Source: Pedobacter sp. Bi126 (lineage in GTDB: Bacteria; Bacteroidota; Bacteroidia; Sphingobacteriales; Sphingobacteriaceae). Taken from it: DNA of 64,000 nucleotides. Below, piece by piece: positions 44,165-53,557 of the stretch. The position numbers were made by a program, and so were the translations under genes. The DNA lies in contig NZ_CAKKMS010000005.1 of the NCBI RefSeq assembly GCF_918698245.1, forward strand, positions 248,001 to 312,000, read 5' to 3'. The notes under the pieces are model-generated. The model saw only the letters and a list, made by a program, of their open reading frames with translations. It searched no databases and had not been told where the DNA came from. How positions within the stretch are numbered: position 1 is the stretch's first letter; the number at the start of each line of letters is the position of its first letter.

Positions 44165-45556
44165 ATGATCCGTATTAAACAGATTTTCTGTTTGTTCCCA
44201 CTTTTATATATGGGGCTGGAAAGCCATGCCCAAACTTCCCCTAAACCCATCGGGATCGTCGATCTGATCGATCACGTGACCGCTTTTTCGCCTTCCCTGG
44301 CCGCTGATTCGGCGGCCGTGGATATCCGGGCTGCTCAGTTAAGAGAGACCGCGACGAATGCCCTTCCAAACCTGAAGCTTAACTATCAGGCGGATCTGGG
44401 CTCAAACAATAACGTGGCAGGGCCTTACATGGCCTTTGGTATCGTTCCCTCCAATTCAAGGGGCGTTAGAACCGAAAGCACCACCAAGGCCGCACTGACT
44501 AATCTAGGCATTGTTTCCCTTGATTGGGAGGTATATAATTTTGGAGCCTATAAGGCCCAGAATGCAGTAGCCAAATCAGAACTTGTCGCTGAGCGTTCCA
44601 GGTTTGCCCAACGGCGCTACCAGACCAGGGCCATTGCCATTGATGATTACCTGAGCCTTTTGAAACTTCAGGATATGTTATCTATCCAACAGCAGAACAT
44701 CAGGCGCAACGAGCAGATAGGCCGGTCAATACTGTCCCTTGCCAGAAGCGGCGTACGCCCGGGAGTAGATACCAGCATTGCGGGTGCCGAACTCTCCAAA
44801 TCAAGGCTGAACTATATCGAAATGGACAATACCTATAAACAGGTTCAGCTCGATATTGCAGCAATCAGCGGGCTGAATCCGCAAGGTATTGTTGCCGATA
44901 GTACGATCCTCGACCGGCTAAAATCGCTTGAGGTAAATCTATCTGTAAACCTAACCGACAGTTCAAGCCATCCGCTGCTTGATTTTTACAAAAGCAATTA
45001 CCTCAGCAGCATTGAGAAAGAAAACCTGGTCAGAAAAGCCTATAATCCAAAGGTAAGCCTGCAAGCTGCGGCCTGGTCAAGGGGATCAAGCATTGATGCC
45101 AATGACAATTTCAACAGCCTCTCGAATGGCCTGGAATGGCAACGTGAAAATTACCTCGTGGGCGTAGGGATCAGTTATAACCTCTTTGATCTCCGCAGGC
45201 GTCAGTTGAAGCTTAGGACCCAGAAGGCGAGCAGCAACTTTTACTTAAAGGAACTGGAGCAGGAGAAACTAATGTTATCAAATGCCGCCCTTCAAGCGGG
45301 CCTTGAAATCAGTACTGCGCATAAAAGACTTGATGAAATACCAAACCAGTTAAAAGCAGCTGCCGCAGGATACCGCCAAAAGCTCTCCCTTTATAAAAAC
45401 GGACTAACCGATATCATTGAGCTCAATGCAGCCCTGACCATTCTCTACCGCGCAGAAACTGATTTTGTTAACGCAAAGTACCTGTACGTCCAGGCTCTTT
45501 TTCAAAAGGCTATTGCCACCAATCAAGTAGATTCCCTGTTAAACGCATTAAAATAA
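44165..45556 (+). CDS. TolC-family outer-membrane efflux protein
   Basis: 463 residues forming the outer-membrane exit duct of the tripartite pump. Signal peptide 1-22 (ends ESHAQ). Two homologous halves with long coiled-coil regions (SELVAERSRFAQRRYQTRAI; KTR-type repeat LRTQKASSNFYLKELEQEK) and the C-terminal LYKNGLTDIIELNAALTILYRAE block typical of TolC proteins. First gene of the operon, 7 bases before the pump gene. Confidence 0.92.
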   Translation: MIRIKQIFCLFPLLYMGLESHAQTSPKPIGIVDLIDHVTAFSPSLAADSAAVDIRAAQLRETATNALPNLKLNYQADLGSNNNVAGPYMAFGIVPSNSRGVRTESTTKAALTNLGIVSLDWEVYNFGAYKAQNAVAKSELVAERSRFAQRRYQTRAIAIDDYLSLLKLQDMLSIQQQNIRRNEQIGRSILSLARSGVRPGVDTSIAGAELSKSRLNYIEMDNTYKQVQLDIAAISGLNPQGIVADSTILDRLKSLEVNLSVNLTDSSSHPLLDFYKSNYLSSIEKENLVRKAYNPKVSLQAAAWSRGSSIDANDNFNSLSNGLEWQRENYLVGVGISYNLFDLRRRQLKLRTQKASSNFYLKELEQEKLMLSNAALQAGLEISTAHKRLDEIPNQLKAAAAGYRQKLSLYKNGLTDIIELNAALTILYRAETDFVNAKYLYVQALFQKAIATNQVDSLLNALK

Positions 45557-45563
45557 TAAAGAT

Positions 45564-48500
45564 ATGTCAATGGTTACCTCGGCCCTGAAAAAGCCGATTA
45601 CAACAGTGGTGATCACCGCGAGTTTACTGCTCTTTGCAGTGCTCAGTGCGCTGAAGATCCCAATAGATATTTTTCCCCAGCTTAACTCTCCAACCATATA
45701 TGTTATAGAATCCTACGGGGGGATGTCTCCCCAGCAGATGGAGGGTTTTTTCTCTACCCGTTTGCAGGATCAGTTCCTTTATGTTAACGGTGTAAAGAAT
45801 ATTACGGCTAAGAACATTCAGGGTTTGACGATGCTCAAGCTGAGTTTTTACGAAAGCACCAATATGGCCGAGGCCTCTGCCCAGGTTGCCCTCCAAGTTA
45901 ACCGGGCCATGAAGTTCTTTCCACCCGGTGCATTGCCTCCTCAAGTGGTCCGCTTTGATGCTTCTTCACTGCCTGTTGGACAGCTTGTGCTCTCTGCCAA
46001 ATCTCGCAGCCTCAAAGAAATCTATGATATGGCGGCAACGCGTATCAGGCCGATGTTTTCTTCCGTAGCAGGACTTTCTGCGCCACCGCCGTTCGGTGCC
46101 AATTCCCGCTCGATTACCATCAGTGTAGATCCGAGCAAACTCAGGAGTTATAACCTGACCCCGGACGAGGTCGTAGGTGCTTTATCCAAGTTCAATGTCA
46201 TGTCGCCATCGGGAAACCTAAGGTTGGACAATACCATGATGGTAACCTCAATGAACTCTCTGGTAAAGACAGTAGATGAATTCAACAATATTCCCATAGC
46301 CACAAAAAACGGCGTTTCGATATTGGTAAGGGATGTGGCGAGGGTTGCAGATGCAGCAGATGTTACAGTAGATTATGCACTGATCAACGGAAAACGGTCG
46401 GTTTATATTCCGGTGGTCAAAACCGCAGACGCGTCGACCTGGTCGGTGGTTAAATCCTTAAAGGCCAAAATTCCGGAAATGCAGAGTCTTTTGCCAGACG
46501 ATGTCCACATCTCTTATGAATTTGACCAGTCTGTAGCGGTTATAAACTCGGTAAAAAGCCTGATCACTGAAGGTGGTCTGGGTGCACTATTAACAGGGCT
46601 CATGGTATTGTTATTCCTGCGTGACCTGCGTAGCAGTCTTATCGTTGTGATTACCATTCCGGTATCGATTTTGATTGGCGTGCTTCTACTGGGCATGTTT
46701 GGTCAAACCATTAATATCATGACCTTGAGCGGTCTGGCACTTGCGATCGGGATCCTGGTCGATCAGGCAACGGTGACAATTGAAAATATCCACCAGCACC
46801 TGGAAATGGGAAAGCCCAAACGCGAGGCCATTTATGATGCCTGTGAGGAAATAGCCTTCCCGCTGCTGCTCATCCTGCTGTGTATATTGGCCGTTTTTGC
46901 ACCATCCTTTATGATGAACGGGATACCAAAGGCAATGTTCCTGCCGCTATCCCTCTCGATTGGCTTTACCATGATTGTCTCCTTCATCGTAGCCCAGACC
47001 CTGGTTCCGATTTTATCCAACTGGATGATCAAGGAAGAACGTTATCAGCACTATGACCATGGCAAGATCCATGCCCATGCAGGAGAGGCGCTGGATGAAA
47101 GGGAAGCAGAACAGATTGAAAAGCACCTGGAAAACGAAAAGGATGAGCCGGAGAAAAACGATTTCTTTGAACGGGTAAAGGTGAGATTTATGGCGATCAT
47201 CCAGCGGTGGATGCCGATGAAAAAAGGAATTGTCGGAATTTATCTTTTTGCTGTTATTATCCTTGCCGGACTGGGCTTTGTTTTTATTGGAAAGGATATG
47301 ATGCCCAAGCTCAATAACGGGCAGTTCCAGATCCGCATCAAAGCGCCTGATGGCACTAGGTTAGAGCGCACCGAAGAGAAGTTCAAGCAGGTACTCTCCA
47401 TTATCAATCAAACGGTGGATAACCATGTGGCGGTAAGTTCGGGCTATGTGGGGCTTATCCCAAGCAGTTACGGAACCAGTAACCTGTATATCTTCAATAC
47501 CGGAACCCATGAAGCTGTGCTGCAGGTGAATTTGGATGAAGATTACAAGGTGAATATGGATGAGCTCAAAGATGCCCTGAGAAAGAATATAGCATATAAA
47601 CTTCCTGATCTGCGCATCACTTTTGAGCCGATAGACATGACCGAAAAAATCATGAGCCAGGGTGCTGCCACGCCGATCGAGATTAGGGTGGCGGGAAAAG
47701 ATATGGATCAGATCGAATCCTACTCTAACAAGGTGTTAGCAAAACTTAAAAAAATAGATTACCTCCGTGATATCCAGATTGCTCAGCCCCTGCATATCCC
47801 CGTGGTATCCATTACCCTGGACCGGCTCAAGGCAGCGCAGTTCGGACTGAACGTCGTGGATATAGCCAGGTCGGTTACCGCAAGTACCTCTTCCAGCCGT
47901 TTTACCGAAAAGAACCAGTGGCTTGATGAAAAAACTGCCTATACCTACCAGGTACAGGTGCAGGTTCCCGAATATGTAATGAATACGATGGATGAGCTGA
48001 AGGAAATTCCTTTGGTCAAAGGGCAGAGCAGTCCGGTTCTTGGCGATATTGCAACATTCAATACCAGTTATCATCCCGGAGAATATGACCGCTCAGGACC
48101 AAGACGCTTTCTTACCGTTAGTGCGAACATTTATAAAAAGGATCTTGGAACCGCAACGGCCGATGTAGAAAAGGCATTAAAGTCCGTAGGTACACCTCCT
48201 AAGGGACTTACTGCGGAAGTGAAAGGTATGTCGAGCCTGTTGACTGAGACACTATCTTCTCTTCAGGGCGGACTTGCCTTTGCAATATTGGTGATTTTCC
48301 TGCTGCTTGCAGCCAATTATCAGTCTTTCAAGCTTTCGCTGACCGTGCTTTCGACTGTTCCGGCAGTAATCTTAGGGTCGCTTACCGCATTATTGCTAAC
48401 AGGCTCTACGCTTAACCTGCAGAGCTATATGGGAATGATCATGTCCACCGGGGTATCAGTGGCCAATGCGATATTGATCGTGACCAACGCCGAAAAACTC

Positions 48501-48785
48501 AGACTGGAGTATAAGGATTCTACCCGGGCGGCAGTGGTGAGTGCGGGCATCCGTTTAAGGCCGATCCTGATGACTAGTTTTGCGATGATCGCGGGGATGA
48601 TCCCCATGGCCTCAGGGCTAGGCGAATCCGGTGAACAGACCGCACCGCTCGGAAGGGCCGTTATTGGAGGGCTATTCTTTTCTACCCTTGCAGCGCTCTT
48701 CATCCTTCCGCAGGTCTTCGCCTGGGTACAGAAAAAAAGTAGCTTAAAGGAACCCAACCTAATGCCTAGAAAAACAAGAATTTAA
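45564..48785 (+). CDS. RND efflux pump inner-membrane subunit with altered proton relay
   Basis: 1073 residues with the 12-helix RND layout and two large periplasmic loops, plus a charged cytosolic insert near residues 495-540. In helix 4 the AcrB pair Asp407-Asp408 appears as D400-Q401 (GILVDQATVTIEN). In helix 10 the AcrB Lys940 position reads A967 (GVSVANAILIV), while the helix 11 arginine is kept (GIRLRPILMTSFAM). So two of the usual relay residues are absent. Such VDQATVTIEN pumps form their own subfamily, I believe, so this is not decay: the frame is intact and it lies between TolC and the adaptor. Substrate unknown. Confidence 0.93.
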   Translation: MSMVTSALKKPITTVVITASLLLFAVLSALKIPIDIFPQLNSPTIYVIESYGGMSPQQMEGFFSTRLQDQFLYVNGVKNITAKNIQGLTMLKLSFYESTNMAEASAQVALQVNRAMKFFPPGALPPQVVRFDASSLPVGQLVLSAKSRSLKEIYDMAATRIRPMFSSVAGLSAPPPFGANSRSITISVDPSKLRSYNLTPDEVVGALSKFNVMSPSGNLRLDNTMMVTSMNSLVKTVDEFNNIPIATKNGVSILVRDVARVADAADVTVDYALINGKRSVYIPVVKTADASTWSVVKSLKAKIPEMQSLLPDDVHISYEFDQSVAVINSVKSLITEGGLGALLTGLMVLLFLRDLRSSLIVVITIPVSILIGVLLLGMFGQTINIMTLSGLALAIGILVDQATVTIENIHQHLEMGKPKREAIYDACEEIAFPLLLILLCILAVFAPSFMMNGIPKAMFLPLSLSIGFTMIVSFIVAQTLVPILSNWMIKEERYQHYDHGKIHAHAGEALDEREAEQIEKHLENEKDEPEKNDFFERVKVRFMAIIQRWMPMKKGIVGIYLFAVIILAGLGFVFIGKDMMPKLNNGQFQIRIKAPDGTRLERTEEKFKQVLSIINQTVDNHVAVSSGYVGLIPSSYGTSNLYIFNTGTHEAVLQVNLDEDYKVNMDELKDALRKNIAYKLPDLRITFEPIDMTEKIMSQGAATPIEIRVAGKDMDQIESYSNKVLAKLKKIDYLRDIQIAQPLHIPVVSITLDRLKAAQFGLNVVDIARSVTASTSSSRFTEKNQWLDEKTAYTYQVQVQVPEYVMNTMDELKEIPLVKGQSSPVLGDIATFNTSYHPGEYDRSGPRRFLTVSANIYKKDLGTATADVEKALKSVGTPPKGLTAEVKGMSSLLTETLSSLQGGLAFAILVIFLLLAANYQSFKLSLTVLSTVPAVILGSLTALLLTGSTLNLQSYMGMIMSTGVSVANAILIVTNAEKLRLEYKDSTRAAVVSAGIRLRPILMTSFAMIAGMIPMASGLGESGEQTAPLGRAVIGGLFFSTLAALFILPQVFAWVQKKSSLKEPNLMPRKTRI

Positions 48786-48798
48786 AAAGATAAACAAC

Positions 48799-49878
48799 AT
48801 GAAAACCAGATTCATTCCAATTATAATTTTGATCAGTACCCTGGCCGCCTGTGGCGGAAACCAGAAGCCTGTGGACATCAGCCCCGCAAAAAATGGCAAG
48901 GAAGCCAAATATGAAACCGCCAAGGTCGAAGAGCAGGCCCTGTCCAGTTATACCCGTATTCCGGGAATGCTCAAGCCTTTCAATCAGGTAAACATTTTTC
49001 CGAAAGCCAACGGCTTTGTGAAGGCCATATTGGTCGACTTGGGTTCAAAGGTAACCAAGGGCCAGCTGCTGATGACCCTGGAAGCACCAGAACTTGAATC
49101 GCAGTTACAGTCAGCAAATTCCCGCTACCTGCAGGCACGTGAGACTGCATCAGCGAGCAGTGAGAAATACAGGCGGCTTAAAGAGGCAGCAAAGGAGGAA
49201 GGTTCGGTATCGCCTTTAGAACTTGACAATGCGCTTTCCAGGATGAGAGGGGATAAGGCCATTGCCGAAGCCGAGCGGTCAAACGTTGCTTCTGTACGCA
49301 CCATGCAGGATTACTTAAAAGTATATGCGCCTTTTGATGGGGTGATCGTGGACAGAAATGTTTCCCCGGGAGCACTGGTATCAGCAGGTAAATCTTCAGA
49401 TCTGCCCATGCTGGTATTGCAGGACCTGACCCACATGAGGCTTGAGGTATCCATTCCAGAAGATTATGTGGACAAGGTGGACCTAAGCCAGATGGTCAAG
49501 TTCCGCTTCAATGCACTGCCGGGGGAACAGCACCAGGCAAAGATCAGCCGGTCAGCAAATTCCCTTGGCAACATGCGCCAGGAAGTTGTGGAGGTTGATG
49601 TAGCTAATAAAGACAACCGTTTAAAGGCGGGAATGTATGCAGAGGTTGAAATCCCGCTTAAATCCGGTGCCACCTCGCTTCTTGTGCCAAATTCGGCTAT
49701 TGTCCGGTCTACAGAGCGGAAATATGTAGTGGAGGTGGAAAACGGTAAAGCCCTGCTCGTTGACATCAAGGAAGGGATGAAGGGAACGGACATGACCGAG
49801 ATTTTCGGTGCAATCAAAGCAGGGGCAGAGATCATTTCGCCTGCGAATGATGAGATCAAAAGCGGTCAAGCGCTTTAA
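48799..49878 (+). CDS. RND efflux periplasmic adaptor lipoprotein
   Basis: Membrane-fusion protein of 359 residues joining pump and TolC. Lipobox LAAC at Cys18. Barrel-sandwich halves (NIFPKANGFVKAILVDLGSKVTKGQLL and VYAPFDGVIVDRNVSPGALV) flank an alpha-hairpin (about 95-160), followed by beta-barrel and membrane-proximal domains. Starts 13 bases after the pump gene and ends 6 bases before a terminator stem. Confidence 0.93.
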   Translation: MKTRFIPIIILISTLAACGGNQKPVDISPAKNGKEAKYETAKVEEQALSSYTRIPGMLKPFNQVNIFPKANGFVKAILVDLGSKVTKGQLLMTLEAPELESQLQSANSRYLQARETASASSEKYRRLKEAAKEEGSVSPLELDNALSRMRGDKAIAEAERSNVASVRTMQDYLKVYAPFDGVIVDRNVSPGALVSAGKSSDLPMLVLQDLTHMRLEVSIPEDYVDKVDLSQMVKFRFNALPGEQHQAKISRSANSLGNMRQEVVEVDVANKDNRLKAGMYAEVEIPLKSGATSLLVPNSAIVRSTERKYVVEVENGKALLVDIKEGMKGTDMTEIFGAIKAGAEIISPANDEIKSGQAL

Positions 49879-49884
49879 TACTCC

Positions 49885-49922
49885 GCCAGGCGGAGCGCAA
49901 TCCGCCTGGCAAATCTTTTTAT
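49885..49922 (+). terminator. Rho-independent terminator of efflux operon
   Basis: Perfect 10-bp GC-rich stem GCCAGGCGGA / TCCGCCTGGC with loop gcgcaa (49885-49910), then aaatctttttatt. Confidence 0.9.
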
Positions 49923-49947
49923 TAGTCAGATAAGAAAAAAGGAAAAT

Positions 49948-50178
49948 ATGAAAAATTTAGAATTCAACCATGAGTTTGAAATGGATGGTATGCACGTTTG
50001 TATAGATATACCGAAGAAAAAATGCAACCAAATCTACATCGAGGGAGAACTCCTTGGGACGGTTTGGGAATGCAGAAAACAGGGAGTTACGTCCTTCATC
50101 TCCAGGGATTTTAAACTTGCTCCACATCTGGAGCGCATAATAAACGAGTTGAACCTTTTTACCAGGGTTTCCTTATGA
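49948..50178 (+). CDS. Small hypothetical protein
   Basis: 76 residues, soluble, mixed alpha/beta look (NHEFEMDGMHVCIDIPKKKC; GELLGTVWECRKQGV). Preceded by aaaaggaaaat, a good ribosome site. Its TGA overlaps the next ATG (ATGA), so it is co-translated with the outer-membrane protein gene. No family recognised. Confidence 0.6.
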   Translation: MKNLEFNHEFEMDGMHVCIDIPKKKCNQIYIEGELLGTVWECRKQGVTSFISRDFKLAPHLERIINELNLFTRVSL

Positions 50179-50738
50179 GTACTTCGGGCAAATGGACATC
50201 GAAGTTTTGTTTGATAGCGGTCTTTTTACTAGTGGCCGCAATGGTACAGGCGCAGGGTAACGCTGCCTTCTCTAAAATATCCCTGGGTTTTGTCATGGGC
50301 TTTCCAACAGGTAAAATAGCTAAGGTGTATGTCAATGGTTACGGTGCTTCGGTTAAGGCGGAATATAATATTGCAAGCGCTATTAACCTTACTGGTTCTG
50401 CCGGTTATTTGGTTTTTCGTTATAGGGATGATGTCAAAAAACGCCTTGATTATAACGGAGAGGAGACCCGTGCAAATGGTGTACTACCCATAAAACTGGG
50501 GGCTAAATATTATTTCGCAGGGATTTACTATGCCGCAATTGAGGTGGGCACTGCCAATACCCTAGGCGATAGGATCAGTTCATCATTTTCCTACGGCCCG
50601 ACCCTTGGCGTTTATCTGCCTTTTTCGAAAAATTATGGAGCAGATCTTGGAGTTCGCTATGAAGGATGGAAAGGTAGCGGCGGGCAGGTCTCTTTTTTTG
50701 GCTTGCGCTTGGCTTTTGCAATAGGTAAAAACCGATGA
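50175..50738 (+). CDS. Outer-membrane beta-barrel-like protein
   Basis: 187 residues: signal peptide 1-26 (ends VQAQG) and then alternating amphipathic strands (GFVMGFPTGK, YGASVKAEYNIA, GPTLGVYLPFSKNYGADLGVRYEGW), ending FGLRLAFAIGKNR. It resembles small OmpW/OmpA-barrel porin-like proteins of Bacteroidota. Role unknown. Confidence 0.7.
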   Translation: MSTSGKWTSKFCLIAVFLLVAAMVQAQGNAAFSKISLGFVMGFPTGKIAKVYVNGYGASVKAEYNIASAINLTGSAGYLVFRYRDDVKKRLDYNGEETRANGVLPIKLGAKYYFAGIYYAAIEVGTANTLGDRISSSFSYGPTLGVYLPFSKNYGADLGVRYEGWKGSGGQVSFFGLRLAFAIGKNR

Positions 50739-50767
50739 TCTGGAAACTTAATTCAATATAAATTATT

Positions 50768-50941
50768 ATGGTAAAAGTGAAAGAAAACAGGTGCATTGAT
50801 GAGTCCGTCGGGAAAATTATTTTGAAAAACCCTTGGCTGGGCGGAAATATGGCATCTGCAGACCTGGAATCAAGGCAAAGATTTCTAAAAAGGCTTTTGG
50901 AATGTTTAAATGAAGAAACGGGATTTTCTAAAAAGAAATGA
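50768..50941 (+). CDS. Small hypothetical protein (57 residues)
   Basis: Frame from the ATG at 50768 to the TGA at 50939-50941. It reads MVKVKENRCIDESVGKIIL, then NPWLGGNMASADLESRQRF, with a charged helical end ECLNEETGFSKKK. It sits 29 bases after the barrel gene and 18 bases before the receiver gene, so it fits a four-gene run. No family recognised. Confidence 0.5.
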   Translation: MVKVKENRCIDESVGKIILKNPWLGGNMASADLESRQRFLKRLLECLNEETGFSKKK

Positions 50942-50959
50942 TTATTAGAATCACTGCAT

Positions 50960-51328
50960 ATGAGAAAAAAAATCATACTACTGGAAGATAATGATGGTAT
51001 CAGGGACATGCTAAAATTCTTTCTTGAGGATGAAGATTTTCAGGTAACGGAATATGCATCAATAGGAGCATTTATCGGTGTTGCAACAAATAGCCCGCCA
51101 GATCTTTTTATATTGGATGTTATGTTGGGTGATGGAAACGGGATGGAGCTATGCAATAAGTTGAAATCAGATGAAAAGACCGGGCATATCCCTGTCATCA
51201 TGATGAGTGCCCATGAAGATATTTACAGGATGAGGGAAATTTGTGCTGCTGATGATTTTGTTTCAAAGCCCTTCGATATTTTTGAACTGATATTAAAAAT
51301 CAGGGACCTTCTTAAAGAAAAGGAATGA
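50960..51328 (+). CDS. Stand-alone response regulator receiver protein
   Basis: 122 residues, one CheY-like receiver and no output domain. Acidic pocket LLEDND near the N-terminus, phospho-acceptor Asp in FILDVMLGDGNG (about residue 54), conserved Thr/Ser position MMSAH, and Lys in VSKPFD. No histidine kinase is adjacent. It may act as a phosphorelay or protein-binding switch. Confidence 0.9.
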   Translation: MRKKIILLEDNDGIRDMLKFFLEDEDFQVTEYASIGAFIGVATNSPPDLFILDVMLGDGNGMELCNKLKSDEKTGHIPVIMMSAHEDIYRMREICAADDFVSKPFDIFELILKIRDLLKEKE

Positions 51329-51342
51329 AGATTAGGCTATCG

Positions 51343-51726
51343 CTATGCGATTGCTTTCATCAAATAGACGAGCAGGGCTATACTTGATACAAAGATCAAT
51401 ACAGTCATTACTTTTATAAATAATGTTGAGTGATAGTAATGCCCGGCATCAAGCTGCACCTTGGTTTTATGGTAACGGACAAAGGAGAATACGATGGTTA
51501 TCGTTCCAAGTGCGACCAGTAATATGCCTATCCGTTGGGAATCACCGGTCTGGTGAACAGAAGCCTTTGTTCCTAGGGCAAGTGCAATCTGTCTGATAAA
51601 AAGTGAAAACTTAACCACCACAAAACCAAAGCCCATTACGGCAATACTGGTCCTGATCCAGGCCAGGAAAGTCCGCTCATTGGCCAGATGGTCTCCTGGC
51701 GTACCCGCATTATGCATATCCTTCAT
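51343..51726 (-). CDS. DUF202 family membrane protein (YidH-like)
   Basis: 127 residues from the ATG at 51726; a GTG 24 bases upstream is less likely. HLANERTFLAWIRTSIAVMGFG is the DUF202 signature, followed by two more helices (IGILLVALGTITIVFSFV; VLIFVSSIALLVYLM). Small inner-membrane protein of unknown function. It converges with the receiver gene; a short ATCGC-TAT-GCGAT stem lies at 51339-51351 between them. Confidence 0.85.
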   Translation of the reverse strand: MKDMHNAGTPGDHLANERTFLAWIRTSIAVMGFGFVVVKFSLFIRQIALALGTKASVHQTGDSQRIGILLVALGTITIVFSFVRYHKTKVQLDAGHYYHSTLFIKVMTVLIFVSSIALLVYLMKAIA

Positions 51727-51870
51727 TTTTTTTGTTTTATAACCGAACACTCATTGGTAAAAATGGTTTTCGTTCTTTGGTTTATTAACTTACATCGGCC
51801 TCATGGAATGCCTTTCCACTATTCTGGTTAGAACAACGTTAAGCTAATTTATAGTAGTCTGAGAAAATGC

Positions 51871-52236
51871 TCAGAAATTGTTTTTTTTCTGGAAAATCCC
51901 TCCCGGTAAACTCTGGAGCAATATGAAAGCAAATACAACGAGTACCAGTTGTGAAACAATAGGAAAGACATAGTAAAATATGCTTGAAGTCGTTGAACTG
52001 TCCGAAGAAGCGAGCCTGTAAAGGCTTCGGGCTACTAAAGGTATCAACAGGTATTTGGCCCAGTTAAACCTGCGCAGGATTAGAGCTGAAACAAAATACC
52101 TAAAGCTTAGTATAAACAGGGTTAGAAAAAATTCCGTGGCACCTTCAATACCTTGTATGAAAATATTTGATAAGCCAAGCAGTAGGCTGATCAATACCAT
52201 GTTTGATGCAACCTTGAATTTTTCATCGGTTTCCAT
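51871..52236 (-). CDS. Small membrane protein, paralogue of the one at 60654
   Basis: 121 residues with about four membrane helices. It is a clear paralogue of the protein at 60654-61025: both begin METD[ED]KF[KR]VASNMVL and share SNIF[IF]QGIEG, FRYFVS, ILRRF[NS]WAKYLL and LPGGI[FL]QKK. The bases before both start codons are also similar (caggaacttc-type segment). No family recognised. Confidence 0.7.
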   Translation of the reverse strand: METDEKFKVASNMVLISLLLGLSNIFIQGIEGATEFFLTLFILSFRYFVSALILRRFNWAKYLLIPLVARSLYRLASSDSSTTSSIFYYVFPIVSQLVLVVFAFILLQSLPGGIFQKKNNF

Positions 52237-52589
52237 TTCTGTAAATTCTTTCGCGATGGCAGAAGTTCCTGTTCTCGGACCACCTCTCTAAATTACTATT
52301 ATTTCAACTAAAATAAAAATTCATCTAAGATCATTCCATTACTCCATCAGAATATACGTATTCTCAGTTCGTCAAAATAATGCTGCAAGGGTGGGGTATT
52401 TTATTTACTCTTTTTTTAGCCAACGATAAAGCAAACGGTATCATGATATAAGCTTTATAAACAGTTTTTTGAATGATCACCACGTTTACATATTAATCTC
52501 AATAATTTCTTCAAAACCATTATTTCTATCAAAAATAAATTTCAAGGCTTACTATTCGGAAAGTATGTCTAAGCTGTAGCCCGCTATTG
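52237..52589. other. Intergenic region, no gene seen
   Basis: First part of an 864-base gene-free gap. It holds the conserved upstream segment of the membrane protein gene (to about 52300) and AT-rich sequence without a credible frame. Confidence 0.4.
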
Positions 52590-52735
52590 AGCAAAGTGTA
52601 CGTTCGCAAATTTAACAGTAGGTTAATATAAATGTAACAGGTGATTATTAGATTCGAGCTTAATCATCATTCATCAATGATTAGTAAGATTTTTTATAGT
52701 TTGACCCAAACGGATGTCTGGGTCATTCTTTTTCT
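52590..52735 (+). ncRNA. Candidate small RNA with two hairpins and terminator-like end
   Basis: Within an empty gap, TAATCAT / ATGATTA (52661-52667 and 52677-52683) forms one hairpin. TGACCCA / TGGGTCA (52702-52708 and 52719-52725) forms a second, followed by ttctttttct. The second is a plausible rho-independent terminator, yet no plus-strand gene precedes it, which suggests a short non-coding transcript. The 5' end is a guess and I found no clear promoter. Confidence 0.3.
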
Positions 52736-53100
52736 AATCGATTGAGTTATTCAAGTAGATTAACTGTAAAAAGATCCTTATTAGCCAAGGCAGGGTCGAT
52801 GCATTTTGTAATTACGACGGTTCTCAGCAGGTATTAGCCATGGCTTTCTCAATACTGATTCTTTACCGATGATATTTAACCCAAAAAAACAACCCGATGT
52901 TTGGAGAATTTTATCCAAAGGCACAAGTGAAAATTTCAAAATAATGGAAAGAGTCCAGTAGCTTGCCCAAAACTACCGATCCTGATTTAACGAAGTGAGA
53001 ACTCAGGACCAACAGCCCAGAGATAGCATAGCAGGGTCAAATGGTGCTGGGTACCCTATTCAACTTCTAACGGGGAAATGTCAGTTTTGATTTCTATCTA
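52736..53100. other. Intergenic region downstream of DsrE-like gene
   Basis: About 365 bases with no credible frame, repeat or strong hairpin. It should contain the end of the DsrE/cytochrome transcript coming from the right. Confidence 0.4.
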
Positions 53101-53556
53101 TTAAGGATGAACGACTACCCATCCTTCCGCCGAACGGATGATGATCTCGCCGTTGCCGCTGGGTACATAGCTAATGAAATCAAATAGGTCTGACTTATCA
53201 ATTTTACGCTCGCGAACAGTATTCTCGCACTGGGCAAGGATAACACCCTTTGATTTTAGGATACCAAGTTGATCGAGAAATTTTCCATCCTTACGGTAAA
53301 CCGCCACTCCATCCCCGAAGGAGATAAGCTCTATTTTCAGTTTTCCCTTTAACCGGGGATCTTCCAGGGCGTTGTTGATATTCCTTAGTGTACCGGAGAT
53401 ATGCTTTTCATCAGCGCTGTTGATTACATAGAGCGCCTTATAAGATTTCTTTTTTGCTACAGCACCCGTAAAAGCTGTTGTGTTTTCCTGGGCAGATACT
53501 TTTAAGGATAGCACTGTAATGAAAACAAGGGTAATGAGGATCAGTAATTTTTTCAT
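53101..53556 (-). CDS. Periplasmic DsrE/DsrF-like protein
   Basis: 151 residues with a signal peptide (1-22, ends VSAQ). The mature domain has the DsrE fold pattern: ALYVINSADEKHISGTLRNINNAL, IELISFGDGVAVYR, and a single conserved Cys in GVILAQCENTVRE, the position used for sulfur relay in the family. It starts one base after the cytochrome stop, so the two are co-expressed. Probable sulfane-sulfur carrier or binder in the periplasm. Confidence 0.82.
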   Translation of the reverse strand: MKKLLILITLVFITVLSLKVSAQENTTAFTGAVAKKKSYKALYVINSADEKHISGTLRNINNALEDPRLKGKLKIELISFGDGVAVYRKDGKFLDQLGILKSKGVILAQCENTVRERKIDKSDLFDFISYVPSGNGEIIIRSAEGWVVVHP

Positions 53557-53557
53557 G

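Noticed and set aside
52055..52291. Plus-strand frame across the start of the 51871 gene
   Set aside because: Antisense shadow of the membrane protein gene, whose paralogue at 60654 confirms the minus strand.
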